The translations under genes were made by a program, and so were the position numbers. The notes below the pieces were generated by a model. The model worked only from the letters and a program-made list of their open reading frames with translations. It made no database searches and was not told where the DNA came from. A stretch of DNA of 64,000 nucleotides, taken from NCBI RefSeq assembly GCF_000427625.1, contig NZ_KE386569.1, positions 869,376 through 933,375 of the forward strand, written 5' to 3'. Shown piece after piece: positions 1-10,922 of the stretch (the stretch's first letter is position 1; every line of letters begins with the position of its first letter). This DNA comes from Methylobacter luteus IMV-B-3098 (lineage in GTDB: Bacteria > Pseudomonadota > Gammaproteobacteria > Methylococcales > Methylomonadaceae).

Positions 1-267
1 ACTTTCTATTATAAGCAATTACTGGACCGGTTTAAGGGCCATTTCGCACTGGCGACCGCAGCTTATAATGCCGGGCCCAGACGGGTAGGGCAATGGTTGC
101 CTAGCGGTGAGACTGTGCCGGCGGATATATGGATAGAGACCATTCCATTCAAGGAAACCCGTAAATATGTATCAGCTGTTCTTTCTTACATCATAATTTA
201 TCAGGAGCGCATGCATAGAAAAGCGCTCAAAATAAAGGATTTCATGCTGGATGTGCTACCCGGCTAA
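1..267 (+). CDS. Lytic murein transglycosylase, C-terminal end (partial)
   Basis: The reading frame is open from the first base to a TAA at 265-267 and gives 88 residues; the start lies outside the window. It contains the AAYNAGPRRVGQWLP block typical of the C-terminal catalytic domain of soluble lytic transglycosylases (Slt70/GH23 family), followed by ETRKYVSAVLSY, which also fits that family. These periplasmic enzymes cleave the glycan strand between MurNAc and GlcNAc to give 1,6-anhydro ends. The catalytic glutamate would lie upstream and cannot be checked. Only the family assignment is firm. Confidence 0.8.
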   Translation, partial: TFYYKQLLDRFKGHFALATAAYNAGPRRVGQWLPSGETVPADIWIETIPFKETRKYVSAVLSYIIIYQERMHRKALKIKDFMLDVLPG

Positions 268-350
268 AAATTGAGCTGATTTTTTTTAGTGTCTGTTAGA
301 TAATGCGCATTTGAAATAAGAATAATTATTAACTTAGGTACATAAATATT

Positions 351-866
351 ATGGAGAAACAGCATAGTTTTACGCGCGAAGAATTGTTGAAGTCCGGTAG
401 AGGGGAGCTATACGGGCCGAAAAATGCGCAATTGCCTCTACCAAATATGCTAATGATGGACCGGATTACCCATATATCGGATGAAGGCGGCGCTTACGGG
501 AAAGGCGAAATTATTGCTGAACTGGATATAACTCCTGATTTATGGTTTTTTGCTTGTCATTTTCAAGGCGATCCTGTGATGCCGGGTTGCTTGGGATTAG
601 ATGCCATGTGGCAATTGATAGGATTCTATTTATGCTGGATGGGCGGGCCTGGCAAAGGGCGGGCTTTAGGTGTTGGTGAAGTTAAATTTACTGGACAGGT
701 TTTGCCAACCGCTAAAAAAGTGACTTACCGGGTCAATCTGAAAAGAGTCATAATGAGAAAGTTGGTTATGGGTATCGCTGATGCCACTATGGAAGTTGAC
801 GGTAAAGTAATTTACGAAGCTACCGATTTGCGGGTTGGTTTATTTACTTCTACAGAAGATTTCTAG
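351..866 (+). CDS. fabA: 3-hydroxydecanoyl-ACP dehydratase/isomerase FabA
   Basis: This 171-residue protein has the full length of FabA. The enzyme dehydrates 3-hydroxydecanoyl-ACP and isomerises trans-2- to cis-3-decenoyl-ACP, the branch point to unsaturated fatty acids in the cytoplasm. The hot-dog fold catalytic pair is present: His70 in [14 protein letters not shown] and Asp84 in LGLDAMWQL. The ATG at 351 gives the usual MEKQHSF-type N-terminus. fabB starts 11 bp downstream, so the two are almost certainly one operon, as in many proteobacteria. Nothing in it looks degraded. Confidence 0.97.
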   Translation: MEKQHSFTREELLKSGRGELYGPKNAQLPLPNMLMMDRITHISDEGGAYGKGEIIAELDITPDLWFFACHFQGDPVMPGCLGLDAMWQLIGFYLCWMGGPGKGRALGVGEVKFTGQVLPTAKKVTYRVNLKRVIMRKLVMGIADATMEVDGKVIYEATDLRVGLFTSTEDF

Positions 867-877
867 AGGCTATTGTA

Positions 878-2098
878 ATGAAAAGAGTCGTGGTAACCGG
901 TTTAGGAATCGTTTCCAGTATCGGGAATAACCGAAAAGAGGTTGTCAATTCCTTAAAAGAAGGACGTTCTGGAATCGTTTTTTCTGATGTTTATAAAGAA
1001 TTAGGCTTTCGTAGCCATGTTCATGGGCCTATCAATATAGATCAAGACGAATTTATCGACCGTAAAATAAAACGTTTTATGGGCGATGGCGCTGCGTTTA
1101 ACTATATTGCCATGCAGCAGGCCATTGATGATGCAGGTCTTGCCGAGTCGGATGTGTCAAATGTCAGAACCGGTCTGGTGATGGGATCAGGAGGTCCTTC
1201 GACCTCGAATCTTGTGGATGCGGCAGATATTTTGCGCGAAAAAGGCATCAAAAAAGTAGGGCCCTATATGGTAACCCGAACCATGTCCAGCACCAATACG
1301 GCCTGCTTAGCAACACCTTATAAAATCAAGGGCGTCAATTACTCCATCAGTTCCGCTTGTGCGACTAGCGCTCACTGTATCGGTCATGCCATGGAACTGA
1401 TCCAGATGGGCAAGCAGAATATCGTGTTTGCCGGCGGAGGCGAGGAAGTGCACTGGACCATGTCCGTCTTGTTCGATGCAATGGGCGCATTGTCATCCAA
1501 ATACAATGACACGCCGACGACAGCTTCAAGGCCTTACGATGAGACCCGGGACGGCTTCGTTATTTCCGGCGGCGGCGGTGTACTGGTCATTGAGGAACTG
1601 GAACATGCCAAAGCCCGCGGCGCCAAGATATATGCCGAACTGACAGGTTACGGCGCAACATCTGACGGCTATGACATGGTTCAACCTTCTGGCGAAGGGG
1701 CTGTGCGTTGTATGCAGCAGGCTTTGGAAACTGTGCATGACAAGATCGATTATATCAATGCGCATGGTACTAGTACGCCGGTTGGCGATACCAAGGAACT
1801 GGAAGCCTTGCGTACAGTCTTTGGTGGCGGTAATGTGCCCTGGGTCAGTTCAACGAAATCACTGACAGGCCACGCATTGGGTGCTGCCGGTGTTAATGAG
1901 GCCATCTATTCTTTATTGATGATGGAGGAAAACTTCCTGAGCGCTTCAGCTAACATCACTCATCTGGATCCGAATGCGGAAGGTATTCCCATCGTGCGTG
2001 AGCGTCAGGACAATGTCACGTTAAATACCATCATGTCGAACAGTTTCGGCTTCGGTGGAACCAACGCAACATTAATCTTCCAGCGTTATAACGGATAA
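878..2098 (+). CDS. fabB: 3-oxoacyl-ACP synthase I FabB
   Basis: A 406-residue beta-ketoacyl-ACP synthase that elongates the cis-unsaturated acyl-ACP made by FabA, using malonyl-ACP. The thiolase-fold active site is complete: nucleophile Cys161 in [12 protein letters not shown], His296 in [12 protein letters not shown], Lys327 and His332 in [15 protein letters not shown]. The length and the fabA neighbour favour FabB over FabF. A stem-loop follows the stop codon, which suggests that the fabAB transcript ends there. Confidence 0.97.
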   Translation: MKRVVVTGLGIVSSIGNNRKEVVNSLKEGRSGIVFSDVYKELGFRSHVHGPINIDQDEFIDRKIKRFMGDGAAFNYIAMQQAIDDAGLAESDVSNVRTGLVMGSGGPSTSNLVDAADILREKGIKKVGPYMVTRTMSSTNTACLATPYKIKGVNYSISSACATSAHCIGHAMELIQMGKQNIVFAGGGEEVHWTMSVLFDAMGALSSKYNDTPTTASRPYDETRDGFVISGGGGVLVIEELEHAKARGAKIYAELTGYGATSDGYDMVQPSGEGAVRCMQQALETVHDKIDYINAHGTSTPVGDTKELEALRTVFGGGNVPWVSSTKSLTGHALGAAGVNEAIYSLLMMEENFLSASANITHLDPNAEGIPIVRERQDNVTLNTIMSNSFGFGGTNATLIFQRYNG

Positions 2099-2110
2099 CG
2101 CGTTCCATAT

Positions 2111-2140
2111 CCGGGGTTCCAAGCGAACCCCGGTCTTTAA
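2111..2140 (+). terminator. Rho-independent-like terminator after fabB
   Basis: CCGGGGTTC (2111-2119) pairs with GAACCCCGG (2125-2133) around a 5-nt loop and is followed by TCTTTAATT. The stem is strong but the T run is short, so termination may be partial. Confidence 0.6.
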
Positions 2141-2171
2141 TTACGTTTTATAAGTCAATACTATTCTGACC

Positions 2172-3032
2172 ATGTCAGATTCAGATAAAAAATCCAGAAC
2201 CCAATTTAACAAATTACAGAAACGGTTGCGTCATGGCGTAGGCGATGCAATTGCCGACTATAACATGATCGAGAACGGCGATAAGGTCATGGTGTGCTTA
2301 TCCGGCGGTAAGGATTCCTATACCTTATTGGATATCCTGCTGAATCTGCAGAAAACAGCGCCTGTTGAATTCGAACTGATTGCCGTCAATCTGGATCAGA
2401 AACAGCCAGGCTTTCCCGAGCATGTCTTGCCCGAGTATCTTGAATCCATCGGCGTTCCTTACCACATTATCGAGAGAGACACTTACAGCGTCGTCAAGCG
2501 CATTATTCCCGAAGGCAGCACAACCTGCGGGCTTTGTTCAAGATTGAGACGCGGCACTTTATACGGTTACGCGGAAGCCAACGGCGTTACCAAAATAGCA
2601 TTGGGGCACCACCGTGACGATATCCTTGAAACTTTCTTCCTGAATATTTTTTACGGCGGCAAGTTGAAAGCCATGCCACCCAAATTGCTCAGTGACGATA
2701 AGAAAAACATCGTGATCAGACCGCTGGCCTATTGCCGCGAGAAAGATATTGAACGATTTGCCGCATTCAAGAAATTCCCGATCATTCCTTGCAATCTGTG
2801 CGGCTCACAGGAAAATCTGCAAAGGCAGGCCATGAAAGTCATGCTGAAAGGCTGGGACAAACAGTTTCCGGGCCGATTGGAAACCATCTTTACCAGCCTT
2901 CAGAATGTGGCGCCTTCGCAGTTGGCCGATACGCAGTTGTTCGATTTTGCGGGGCTGAAACGTAGCGAGTTTGCTGGGGCGGAAGAACAGATCATTTCAT
3001 TTAATACCGGGTTAGATGTATTAGCTCAATAA
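2172..3032 (+). CDS. ttcA: tRNA 2-thiocytidine biosynthesis protein TtcA
   Basis: The 286-residue product matches TtcA, which thiolates cytidine 32 of certain tRNAs using ATP, a 4Fe-4S cluster and a sulfur donor. The PP-loop SGGKDS is at residues 44-49. The two conserved CxxC pairs are Cys119/Cys122 ([12 protein letters not shown]) and Cys207/Cys210 (PCNLCGSQ). The ATG at 2172 gives the expected N-terminal helix with [12 protein letters not shown]. The next gene begins 5 bp after the stop, so co-transcription is likely. Confidence 0.95.
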   Translation: MSDSDKKSRTQFNKLQKRLRHGVGDAIADYNMIENGDKVMVCLSGGKDSYTLLDILLNLQKTAPVEFELIAVNLDQKQPGFPEHVLPEYLESIGVPYHIIERDTYSVVKRIIPEGSTTCGLCSRLRRGTLYGYAEANGVTKIALGHHRDDILETFFLNIFYGGKLKAMPPKLLSDDKKNIVIRPLAYCREKDIERFAAFKKFPIIPCNLCGSQENLQRQAMKVMLKGWDKQFPGRLETIFTSLQNVAPSQLADTQLFDFAGLKRSEFAGAEEQIISFNTGLDVLAQ

Positions 3033-3037
3033 GGGCT

Positions 3038-3766
3038 ATGGCAATAATTGTTCTTTTTACTGACTTCGGCCCGGCCGGGCCTTATACCGGGCAAGTGGAA
3101 GCGGTGCTGCGGCAAATGGCGCCTATGCACCCAGTTATTAATCTGCTCAGCAATGCGCCCGTTGCCAATCCCCGTGCAAGTTCCTATCTGTTGGCCGCGT
3201 TGCGGCACAGTTTCCCAGGAAACAGTATTTTCTTGGCAGTGATCGATCCCGGCGTTGGCAGTGAACGCAAAGCCGTAGTTTTGCATGCCGACGGACAGTA
3301 TTTTGTCGGACCCGATAACGGTCTGTTAAACACTGTCGCCGCGCAATCCCGGCAGGTGCAGTGGTTTGAGATTATCTGGCGTCCCGAACAGTATTCGATG
3401 AGTTTTCATGGCCGGGATTTATTCGCGCCGATCTCGGCAAGACTGGCCTGCAATACCGCAGACGGTTTATTGAAGCCGTTTACCAGGCATGATCTGGACG
3501 CCTGGCCAGAAGATTTGTCTGAAGTGATCTATTTTGATCATTACGGCAATGCAATGACAGGCTTGCGCTATCATGAAGGTCTTGCGGGCAAATCGCTGAC
3601 GGTTAACGGGATTGTTATGAAGCAGGCCGATACTTTTAGCGCCGTCGCTGAACACCAGGCTTTCTGGTATAGAAATTCCAGTGGACTGGTCGAAATTGCT
3701 GTCAATCAAGGCAGTGCACGGCACCAGCTCGATCTTGAAGTGGGTGTTGGCGTTTCTTTCAGCTAG
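3038..3766 (+). CDS. SAM hydroxide adenosyltransferase (DUF62 family)
   Basis: A 242-residue protein of the SAM hydroxide adenosyltransferase/chlorinase-fluorinase-like family, which hydrolyses S-adenosylmethionine to adenosine and methionine. Family motifs are visible in order: LFTDFGPAGPYTGQ at the N-terminus, VIDPGVGSERKAV, VGPDNGLL, and FHGRDLFAPISARLA before the C-terminal barrel. It follows ttcA by 5 bp. Its physiological role is poorly understood in the family, and the position next to ttcA does not settle it. Confidence 0.85.
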   Translation: MAIIVLFTDFGPAGPYTGQVEAVLRQMAPMHPVINLLSNAPVANPRASSYLLAALRHSFPGNSIFLAVIDPGVGSERKAVVLHADGQYFVGPDNGLLNTVAAQSRQVQWFEIIWRPEQYSMSFHGRDLFAPISARLACNTADGLLKPFTRHDLDAWPEDLSEVIYFDHYGNAMTGLRYHEGLAGKSLTVNGIVMKQADTFSAVAEHQAFWYRNSSGLVEIAVNQGSARHQLDLEVGVGVSFS

Positions 3767-3800
3767 TAACGCATCTGCCGATCCTAACTAACATACATTC

Positions 3801-4647
3801 ATGGCCGAATCCTCAAATCGCTGGCAGTTCTGGATAGACAGGGGCGGGACCTTTACCGATATTGTGGCCCGCACTCCCGAGGGTGCACTTGTCAGCCGAA
3901 AACTCTTGTCCGAAAATCCTGAGCGCTATCAGGATGCAGCCTTGCAAGGCATACGCGAGATATTGGGCGTTAAGGATGAGACATTGCCCGGCGAAATAAT
4001 AGAGGCAGTAAAAATGGGTACGACGGTAGGGACCAATGCCTTGCTGGAGCGACATGGCGAGCCTGCTGCTTTGATCATAACCCGTGGCTTTAAGGATTGT
4101 TTGCGCATCGGTTACCAGAATCGTCCTGACATTTTCGCCTTAAATATCCGTTTGCCTGAACAACTCTATCGAAGTGTTTCGGAAATTGATGAGCGGGTTA
4201 GCGCCCAGGGCGAGATTCTGGTTCCGCTCGATAAACAACGGGCCAGACAACAGCTGCAGGCCGTTTACGATGCCGGCTTTCGTTCCATAGCCATTGTGCT
4301 GATGCATGCCTGGCGGTATCCGGCTCATGAAGAGATATTACGGGATTTGGCCGATGAAATCGGTTTCCCGCAAATATCGGTATCGCATCAGGTCAGCCCC
4401 TTGATGAAGATTGTCGGCCGGGGCGACACAACTGTTGTTGATGCCTATTTGTCGCCACTGCTAAGACGCTATGTCAAGCAAGTCGCCAGTGGCATCAATG
4501 GCAGTCATCACGCGGCCCGGTTGCTATTCATGCAGTCAAACGGCGGCTTGACCGATGCCTCAAGTTTTCAAGGCAAAGACAGCATTCTCTCAGGACCTGC
4601 CGGCGGTATAGTCGGTGCCGTGGCTGTTTCGGCCAAGGCCGGGCTAG
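3801..4647 (+). pseudogene. 5-oxoprolinase/hydantoinase, 5' part, split by IS1182-type element
   Basis: This is the first 282 codons of a fused HyuA-HyuB (OPLAH-like) gene. The product would hydrolyse 5-oxoproline or a related cyclic amide with ATP. The N-terminal DRGGTFTDIVARTPEG and the GTTVGTNALLERHG blocks are classic HyuA. An insertion sequence enters after CTAG at 4644-4647. Deleting the element and one CTAG copy joins ...AKAGL directly to DKIIAFDMGGTSTDV in frame, restoring about 1198 residues, the normal size of a fused enzyme. As it stands, the fragment runs into the element and stops at 4724. Confidence 0.93.
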
Positions 4648-6196
4648 GAGTCTGTCGGACTTATCAGCATTTAAATCTCATCAGTTGTAAAATAGTGATG
4701 AGTTCAATCATTTTACCGCCATGATTTCTGATGAGTCGCTTTATTCAGTTTGATCGTAACCAACAGTATTTGCTTCCGCCGTCCGTGGACGAATGGTTGC
4801 CGGAAGACCACCTGGCACGCTTTATCGTCGAAGTGATCGATCAGCTCGATCTATCAAAACTGACAGGCCATTATTCTGGACGGGGTTCAGCGGCTTATCA
4901 TCCGGCACTGCTGTTGGCCCTGCTGATCTATGGTTATGCGACCGGCACGTTCTCCAGTCGCAAGATCGAGCGGGCAACCTACGATTCAGTGGCGTTTCGG
5001 TTCATTGCTGCCAATCATCATCCCGATCATGACACCCTGGCTCATTTCCGCAAGACCTTTCTGGTGGAGTTGGAGGACTTGTTCGTACAAGTGCTGACAC
5101 TGGCGCAGACGATGAAACTCGTCAAGCTGGGACAGATTTCGCTGGATGGTACCAAAATCAAGGCCAATGCCTCGAAGCACAAGGCCTTGTCCCATGGCCA
5201 CATCGAAAAGCTGGAAGCGCAATTGCGTGAGGAAGTGCAGGCCCTGCTGAAAAAGGCAGCGGACGTTGATCAGGAAGAATTGGCCGACGGTATCGATTTG
5301 CCGGCGGAAGTCGCGCGTCGGGAAGATCGCTTGAAAGCCTTGGCGGAAGCCAAGGCCAAGATTGCCGAACGGGTTAAAGAACGGGACGAACAAGCCCAAA
5401 AAGACCACCAGGAGAGACTGGCTGACCGGGAGCGCCAGCGCCAGGCGGGCAAAAAACCCCGAGGCCAGGAGCCCAAGGCGCCCGAAACCGGCCCCCAAGC
5501 TAAGGACCAGATCAACCTGACCGACGAAGCATCGCGGATCATGCCGAGCAAGGACGGCTTCGTGCAGGGCTACAATGCCCAGGCGGCCGTCGATGTTGAC
5601 AGCCTGCTGGTGGTTGCCGCCACGCTCAGCCAGCATACCAACGACAAGCGGCAAGTCGAGCCGATGCTGAAAGCGCTGAACGCCTTGCCGGACAGCCTCG
5701 GCAAGCCGGAAATGCTGCTGGCCGACAACGGCTACTTCAGCAAAGACAACATCCAGGCCTGTGTGGAGCAAAAAATTACACCCCTCATCGCGCTGGGCCG
5801 GGAAGCCCATCATCTGCCATTGGCGGAACGCCTGACGCCGGATGCACCGGAACCTGAAAGCGATGACCCGCTGGTCAAAATGGCCTGGAAACTCAAAACC
5901 CAGAGTGGCCGCACGCTTTATGGTAAACGCAAAAGCACGGTCGAGCCGGTATTTGGGATCATCAAACAGGTACTGGGCTTCCGCCAATTCTCGCTGAGAG
6001 GTCTTGATGCGGTAGCTGGTGAGTGGAAACTGGTGACTATGGCCTTCAATTTAAAGCGAATGCATGTGCTGGCGGCCGGATAACGGAAAAATAACCCGAA
6101 ATAGCTCTTGGTTGGGCAGAACCGAAGACTCAATGCCGCCAATAATCCATATCGGTCAAATAAGAATCATAATACTGAACCCTGTCCGACAGACTC
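4648..6196 (+). mobile_element. IS1182-family insertion sequence, complete
   Basis: The 1549-bp element has terminal inverted repeats GAGTCTGTCGGAC (4648-4660) and GTCCGACAGACTC (6184-6196), 13 of 13 complementary. The host sequence CTAG is duplicated on both sides (4644-4647 and 6197-6200). One intact transposase gene lies inside, in the same direction as the interrupted host gene. Perfect ends, an exact 4-bp target duplication and an undecayed host gene point to a recent insertion. Confidence 0.93.
4731..6083 (+). CDS. IS1182-family transposase
   Basis: A 450-residue transposase beginning MSRFIQFDRNQQYLLPPSVD with an N-terminal DUF772-type helical region (DEWLPEDHLARF, about residues 15-95). 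A charged coiled-coil-like stretch spans about residues 155-250. A DDE domain of the DDE_Tnp_1 type follows, with DGTKIKANASKH, MLLADNGYFS and KRKSTVEPVFGIIKQ as candidate catalytic blocks. It appears full length and undamaged, so the element may be active. The ATG at 4731 lies 83 bp inside the left end. Confidence 0.93.
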   Translation: MSRFIQFDRNQQYLLPPSVDEWLPEDHLARFIVEVIDQLDLSKLTGHYSGRGSAAYHPALLLALLIYGYATGTFSSRKIERATYDSVAFRFIAANHHPDHDTLAHFRKTFLVELEDLFVQVLTLAQTMKLVKLGQISLDGTKIKANASKHKALSHGHIEKLEAQLREEVQALLKKAADVDQEELADGIDLPAEVARREDRLKALAEAKAKIAERVKERDEQAQKDHQERLADRERQRQAGKKPRGQEPKAPETGPQAKDQINLTDEASRIMPSKDGFVQGYNAQAAVDVDSLLVVAATLSQHTNDKRQVEPMLKALNALPDSLGKPEMLLADNGYFSKDNIQACVEQKITPLIALGREAHHLPLAERLTPDAPEPESDDPLVKMAWKLKTQSGRTLYGKRKSTVEPVFGIIKQVLGFRQFSLRGLDAVAGEWKLVTMAFNLKRMHVLAAG

Positions 6197-6200
6197 CTAG

Positions 6201-8950
6201 ACAAGATCATTGCCTTCGACATGGGCGGTACATCTACAGACGTCGCCCATTATGCCGGTGAATACGAGCGCAGTTTTGAAACGGAAGTGGCCGGCATAAG
6301 GATGCGGGCGCCGATGATGCATATTCATACCGTTGCCGCGGGCGGCGGTTCTATTCTGCATTTCGAAGCCGGACGTTATCGGGTAGGGCCTGATTCCGCC
6401 GGAGCCAATCCAGGGCCTGCGGGCTATCGCCGCGGCGGTCCTTTGACTGTCACCGATGCCAATATTCTGCTGGGCAAACTGCCGTCATTTCCCCATGTTT
6501 TTGGGCCCGAGGGTAATCTGCCATTGGATCAGGACAGGGTCAGGCAGTTGTTCACCGAATTGGCGGAACAGATAAATACCAATACCGGCGACAACAGAAC
6601 ACCGGAACAGGTCGCGGAGGGATTTCTGGCCGTTGCGGTTGAAAACATGGCGGCCGCAATTAAAAAAATATCGGTGCAGAAAGGCTATGATGTTTCCCAG
6701 TACAGTTTATGCTGTTATGGCGCGGCCAGCGGCCAGCATGCCTGTGCGGTTGCCGACAGACTCGGCGTTAAGCGTATCCTGTTGCACCCGCTGGCCGGAG
6801 TGTTGTCGGCTTACGGCATGGGCTTGGCTGATGTCAGATTGCTGAAAGAACAGGCGCTGGAGTTGTCGTGGCAGGAGACTTCGTTGACTGACTTGCAATC
6901 GATCATAGCAAGCCTTGAACAGCAAGGTCGTCAGGAGATGCTGGCGCAGCATATCGATGCGGATTGTATTGAAGCAACCGGTCGTCTGCGTCTTCGTTAT
7001 CAGGGAACCGATACGGCTTTGTCTGTTATGTTTGCCGACAAGGAAACGATGTTTGACGAGTTCCAAAGCAAATACAAACAACAATTCGGTTTTGTTTATC
7101 AGGGCAAACCGCTGGTAATCGAAGCGGCTTCAGTGGAAGTCATCGGTCTCAGTGAACGGGTCGAAGATAGACAGTTTTATGCAGAGCATCCGCATGACCA
7201 GCCGTTGCTCGTCACGCGCGTATTTATGCAGAATGCTTTCTACCAGGCACCGGTTTACCGCAGGGAACAATTGATAGCCGGCGTGCCGATACCTGGCCCC
7301 GCCATTATTATCGAACCGACTTCGACTATCGTCATCGATCCGGATTGGCAGGGCGAAATAACCGCTCAGCAGGATTTAATCCTGAGTCGTGTGCAAACCA
7401 AGGCCCGGCAACACATCCTGGCATCTTCGGCGCCTGATCCGGTGATGCTGGAGATATTCAATAAACTGTTCATGTCCATTGCCGAGCAGATGGGTTTTGT
7501 GCTGCAAAATACCGCGCACTCGGTCAATATCAAAGAACGGCTGGATTTTTCCTGTGCGATTTTTGACGGAGAAGGGCAATTGGTCGCCAATGCGCCTCAT
7601 ATTCCCGTGCATCTGGGCTCGATGGGCGAAAGTGTTCAGGCCTTGCTGCGGGCAGAGCGAGCTACCATGCAGGACGGCGATGTTTATTTGCTGAACTCTC
7701 CCTATCATGGCGGCACGCATCTACCAGATATTACTGTTATTACGCCGGTTTATAAAGATGGCGAGCTATGGTTTTTTGTCGCTTCGCGAGGGCATCATGC
7801 CGATGTCGGCGGTATCGCACCTGGCTCCATGCCTTCCGATAGCCGGGACATAGAAACGGAAGGTGTGCTCAGCAGCGGCATGAAGATCGTCAGTGCCGGG
7901 CTTTTTCAGGAGCAGCAGGTTAGAAACTGGCTGCTGTCAGGAAAATATCCTGCACGCAATCCTGAACAAAATATTGCCGATCTGCAGGCTCAGATCGCTG
8001 CCAATCAAAAAGGGCTGCAGGAACTTAAACACATGGTCGATAGCTACTCGTTAGCTACAGTCCGGGCTTACATGCAGCATGTACAGGACAATGCCGAAGC
8101 AGCGGTGCGCCATGTCCTGAAGTCGCTTTCCGGCGGACAATTTGTTTACTGCATGGACGATGGTGTCGAAATTGCCGTAACAATCGCCGTAAACCGGCAA
8201 GCCGGAACGGCGACAATCGATTTCAGTGGCACTTCCAAACAGTCGGCAGGCAACTTCAATGCGCCGTCGGCCGTCTGTAAAGCCGCCGTGCTGTATGTGT
8301 TCAGAACCCTGGTACAGCATGATATCCCGCTGAATGCGGGCTGCCTGAAACCGCTGGAAATCATTATTCCGGAAGGTTCTCTGTTGAATCCGCGTTATCC
8401 TGCAGCGGTTGTCGCAGGCAATGTCGAAACCTCGCAATATATTGTTGATGCCTTGTATGGCGCATTAGGGGTATTGGCCGGATCACAAGGCACAATGAAC
8501 AACCTGAGCTTCGGCAATGGTCAATACCAGTACTACGAAACCATCTGTGGCGGAGTGGGAGCAGGCGCCGATTTTGATGGTTGCGATGCCGTTCATACGC
8601 ACATGACCAATTCCCGTATAACTGATCCCGAGATTCTGGAGTGGCGGTTTCCTGTTTTGCTGGAAGAGTTCTCGATAAGATCGGGCAGCGGCGGTGCCGG
8701 CAGGCGTAAAGGCGGCAATGGTGTGCGACGCAGAATCAGATTTATGGAGCCTATGACCGTCAGTGTTCTGTCCAGCCACAGGCTCAAGCCTACATTTGCA
8801 GTCAATGGCGCAGAGCCTGGAAAATGCGGCCGGAATACCGTTATATTGAAAAACGGCACGATAAAAAACCTACCGGGCTGTGCACAAATTGAAGTTCAAG
8901 CCGGTGATGTGATTCAAATTGAAACCCCGGGAGGTGGCGGTTATGGATGA
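6201..8950 (+). pseudogene. 5-oxoprolinase/hydantoinase, 3' part, downstream of the IS
   Basis: This continues the gene interrupted at 4647. It encodes the rest of HyuA (IIAFDMGGTSTDV, VAAGGGSILHFEAGRYRVGPDSAGANPGPA) and then a complete HyuB domain starting near [20 protein letters not shown]. The hallmark blocks LNSPYHGGTHLPDITV and GSGGAGRRKGGNGVRRRIRF are present, and the TGA is at 8948-8950. An ATG at 6221 could start a 909-residue truncated protein, but this lacks the N-terminal ATPase half and is unlikely to work alone. No other lesion is visible, so excision of the element would restore the gene. Confidence 0.92.
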
Positions 8951-8995
8951 CTGCCAATGATGAGCTGGATTTTGGGATAAAAAACGATAAAAAAG

Positions 8996-9023
8996 TTGCT
9001 TTTTTAAATCGATCGGTTATTAT
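8996..9023 (+). promoter_or_regulatory. Candidate sigma70 promoter for tRNA-Ser
   Basis: A TTGCTT -35-like hexamer (8996-9001) and a TATTAT -10-like hexamer (9018-9023) are separated by 16 bp, ending 11 bp before the tRNA. The assignment rests on consensus match alone. Confidence 0.4.
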
Positions 9024-9034
9024 ATTCGGATCGC

Positions 9035-9125
9035 GGAGAGATGGCTGAGTGGTTTAAGGCAGCGGTCTTGAAAACCGTCGTGGGTTTGTAGCCCACCCAG
9101 AGTTCGAATCTCTGTCTCTCCGCCA
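9035..9125 (+). tRNA. tRNA-Ser(UGA)
   Basis: The acceptor arm GGAGAGA (9035-9041) pairs with TCTCTCC (9115-9121), followed by discriminator G and an encoded CCA (9123-9125). The anticodon loop CTTGAAA carries TGA at 9069-9071, closed by CGGT/ACCG. A long variable arm (GTGGGTTTGTAGCCCAC) and the T loop TTCGAAT identify a class II serine tRNA. Confidence 0.95.
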
Positions 9126-9951
9126 TTTCTTGCAAATCCTTTTAAATTAAGCACAAGCAAGTTGCTTAGTTTGTCAGAACTAACAGTACCAATTATCTAT
9201 CATGGACGAGTCAAAAAAGACAGGTCAGACGGATAGATGAGCCAATCTTAAAACCTGCTTTACAGTTCCATAAAGACGATAGGTAATCGTTTTTACTTAA
9301 TACTATACTGCTGCCTTTCTTCCTGGGTCCATCGGTTCCTGCCATTAGATTTCAATATCAAAGAAGTTTTCACCATCGATCCATTGATGACTTTAAAACG
9401 GAAGTTAATCTACTGAGCGGCCAGAGATAAATCAACAATCTATTTCACAGCGCTTAGCATTCTCTATTACCCGCTTAATTTTTTTGTTTTTACAGCCTGG
9501 GCTAAGACCAGATAGCTTAGCTTTGCCTTGCTCTATTTTGTCTGAAAAGACTTAATACATCAGGTCTTTGAAATTGTTCTTCATTCTGGCCTGATGTTTT
9601 GAGGCAATAAGGATGGTATTTATATAGGATATATTTATTTGAGTAATACCCTAAAACTTACTGTGTTAAGTTCGCATTAAGTTTTCAAGATGAAAATATA
9701 TTCAAATAACTCAGATTAAGCATAACCGAGTTATTTTGGATATATGAAGAGTTTATTGAATTAAGCCCATCAGCCTCCAATGTTTGCCATTAAAGAGCCT
9801 CAAAATTGACCATATAAATCACTGACTCATTATTTTTTAATAATATTGGTGAGAAAAATTGGTAAAGACAGGTGCTGAAAGTGGAAAACATTAAAAACTG
9901 TTTAATAGATAAAATGTTTTGAAATGATAATCTTCAGTAAGGAAAAATAAT
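9126..9951. other. Gene-free stretch between tRNA-Ser and the Lpp-like gene
   Basis: About 820 bp of AT-rich sequence. I see no convincing coding frame, RNA gene or repeat. It ends with the leader of the downstream lipoprotein gene, where AAGGAAAAATA at 9939-9949 supplies a ribosome binding site. Confidence 0.5.
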
Positions 9952-10230
9952 ATGAGAACAATAATAAAATTATCAATGATTACTCTGGCTTTCAGTATGG
10001 TTACTGCTTGCGCAACTACTTCGGATATTGAAAATTTACAGTCGCAAGTTGATGGCTTGGATGCTTCTGTTAAACAGGCGTCAGCTGATGCAGCCAATGC
10101 ACAAACTGCAGCAGCTGATGCGGCTGCAAAGGCCGAAGCAGCAGAAGCGGCGGCTAATAGGGCAGCTCAACTATCCCAAGATACCAATGACAAATTGGAT
10201 AATAATTTCAGAAGATCAATGATGAAATAA
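9952..10230 (+). CDS. Lpp-like alanine-rich outer-membrane lipoprotein
   Basis: The 92-residue protein has a signal peptide (RTIIKLSMITLAFSMVTAC) with a lipobox and acylated Cys20. A heptad, alanine-rich coiled coil follows (about residues 28-75: ENLQSQVDGLDASVKQAS, then repeated A-A-x-A). This is the architecture of Braun lipoprotein/OprI. The C-terminus ends RRSMMK, so a terminal lysine is available for linkage to peptidoglycan as in Lpp, although the usual YRK ending is absent. It stands alone, with a good AAGGA site upstream and a terminator behind it. Confidence 0.85.
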   Translation: MRTIIKLSMITLAFSMVTACATTSDIENLQSQVDGLDASVKQASADAANAQTAAADAAAKAEAAEAAANRAAQLSQDTNDKLDNNFRRSMMK

Positions 10231-10248
10231 ATCCTTAGAGCGGAAAGT

Positions 10249-10280
10249 AGCCTGACGGGAAAAACGCTTAGGCTTTTTGA
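10249..10280 (+). terminator. Terminator after the Lpp-like gene
   Basis: AGCCT (10249-10253) pairs with AGGCT (10271-10275) across a 17-nt loop and runs into TTTTTG. It lies 18 bp after the lipoprotein stop. Confidence 0.55.
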
Positions 10281-10922
10281 GGTCGATTTCTGCCTATCTA
10301 AAGCTGTGACGCTGCGGTGAATAATTACTGGTAAATATAGTCAAAACTGACTGGCGATAATTAATATCTTATTGTTTTAGTTGATAATTTATTGTCATGT
10401 CGGTAAAAAATGGAAGCCGAAAAGGGAAGATATCGGACGCTGATTCACATGCTTGAGATAGGTTTTTTATATTAATCACTATCAACAACAGTTATTATGT
10501 TATGGCACTGGAAAATAGCAGTGCGGTAAATTGGAGCATTGATAGGGCGTTAATTCCCTTGAAATGCTCAACCGAAGAGTGCTTCAGATGAGGCGGCAAC
10601 TGATGGAGTCAAGCTATTGGCTGGTTGTTCGGTTTGTCTGTCAGAGAAAGTAGAGACGCTGACTAATGCACTGATGAGGGTTATAAGAATAACTATGAGG
10701 ACAGTAAATTGATTTCAACAAGTGTTTATATTTTAACGTGTGTTTTTACAACCTATGTCTTTTATAGAGCGCGTAAAAGTTAGTTCGCTTTAGCTTAGGC
10801 TGTAAACGATACTCTACGTGGGTACACTTGCGGATTTTGAACAATAGCTATGTCTTGTTAATGATGCAGCCATAGTATTGATAGTTTCTGCATTTGTGAC
10901 TGCGTAGAGTATAACCTCCAAA
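10281..10922. other. Gene-free stretch
   Basis: About 640 bp in which no coding frame, RNA gene or clear repeat could be supported. Confidence 0.45.

Noticed and set aside
4986-5987. A 333-codon minus-strand frame
   Set aside because: It is opposite the IS1182 transposase, with Phe/Leu/Arg-rich nonsense content and no family motif.
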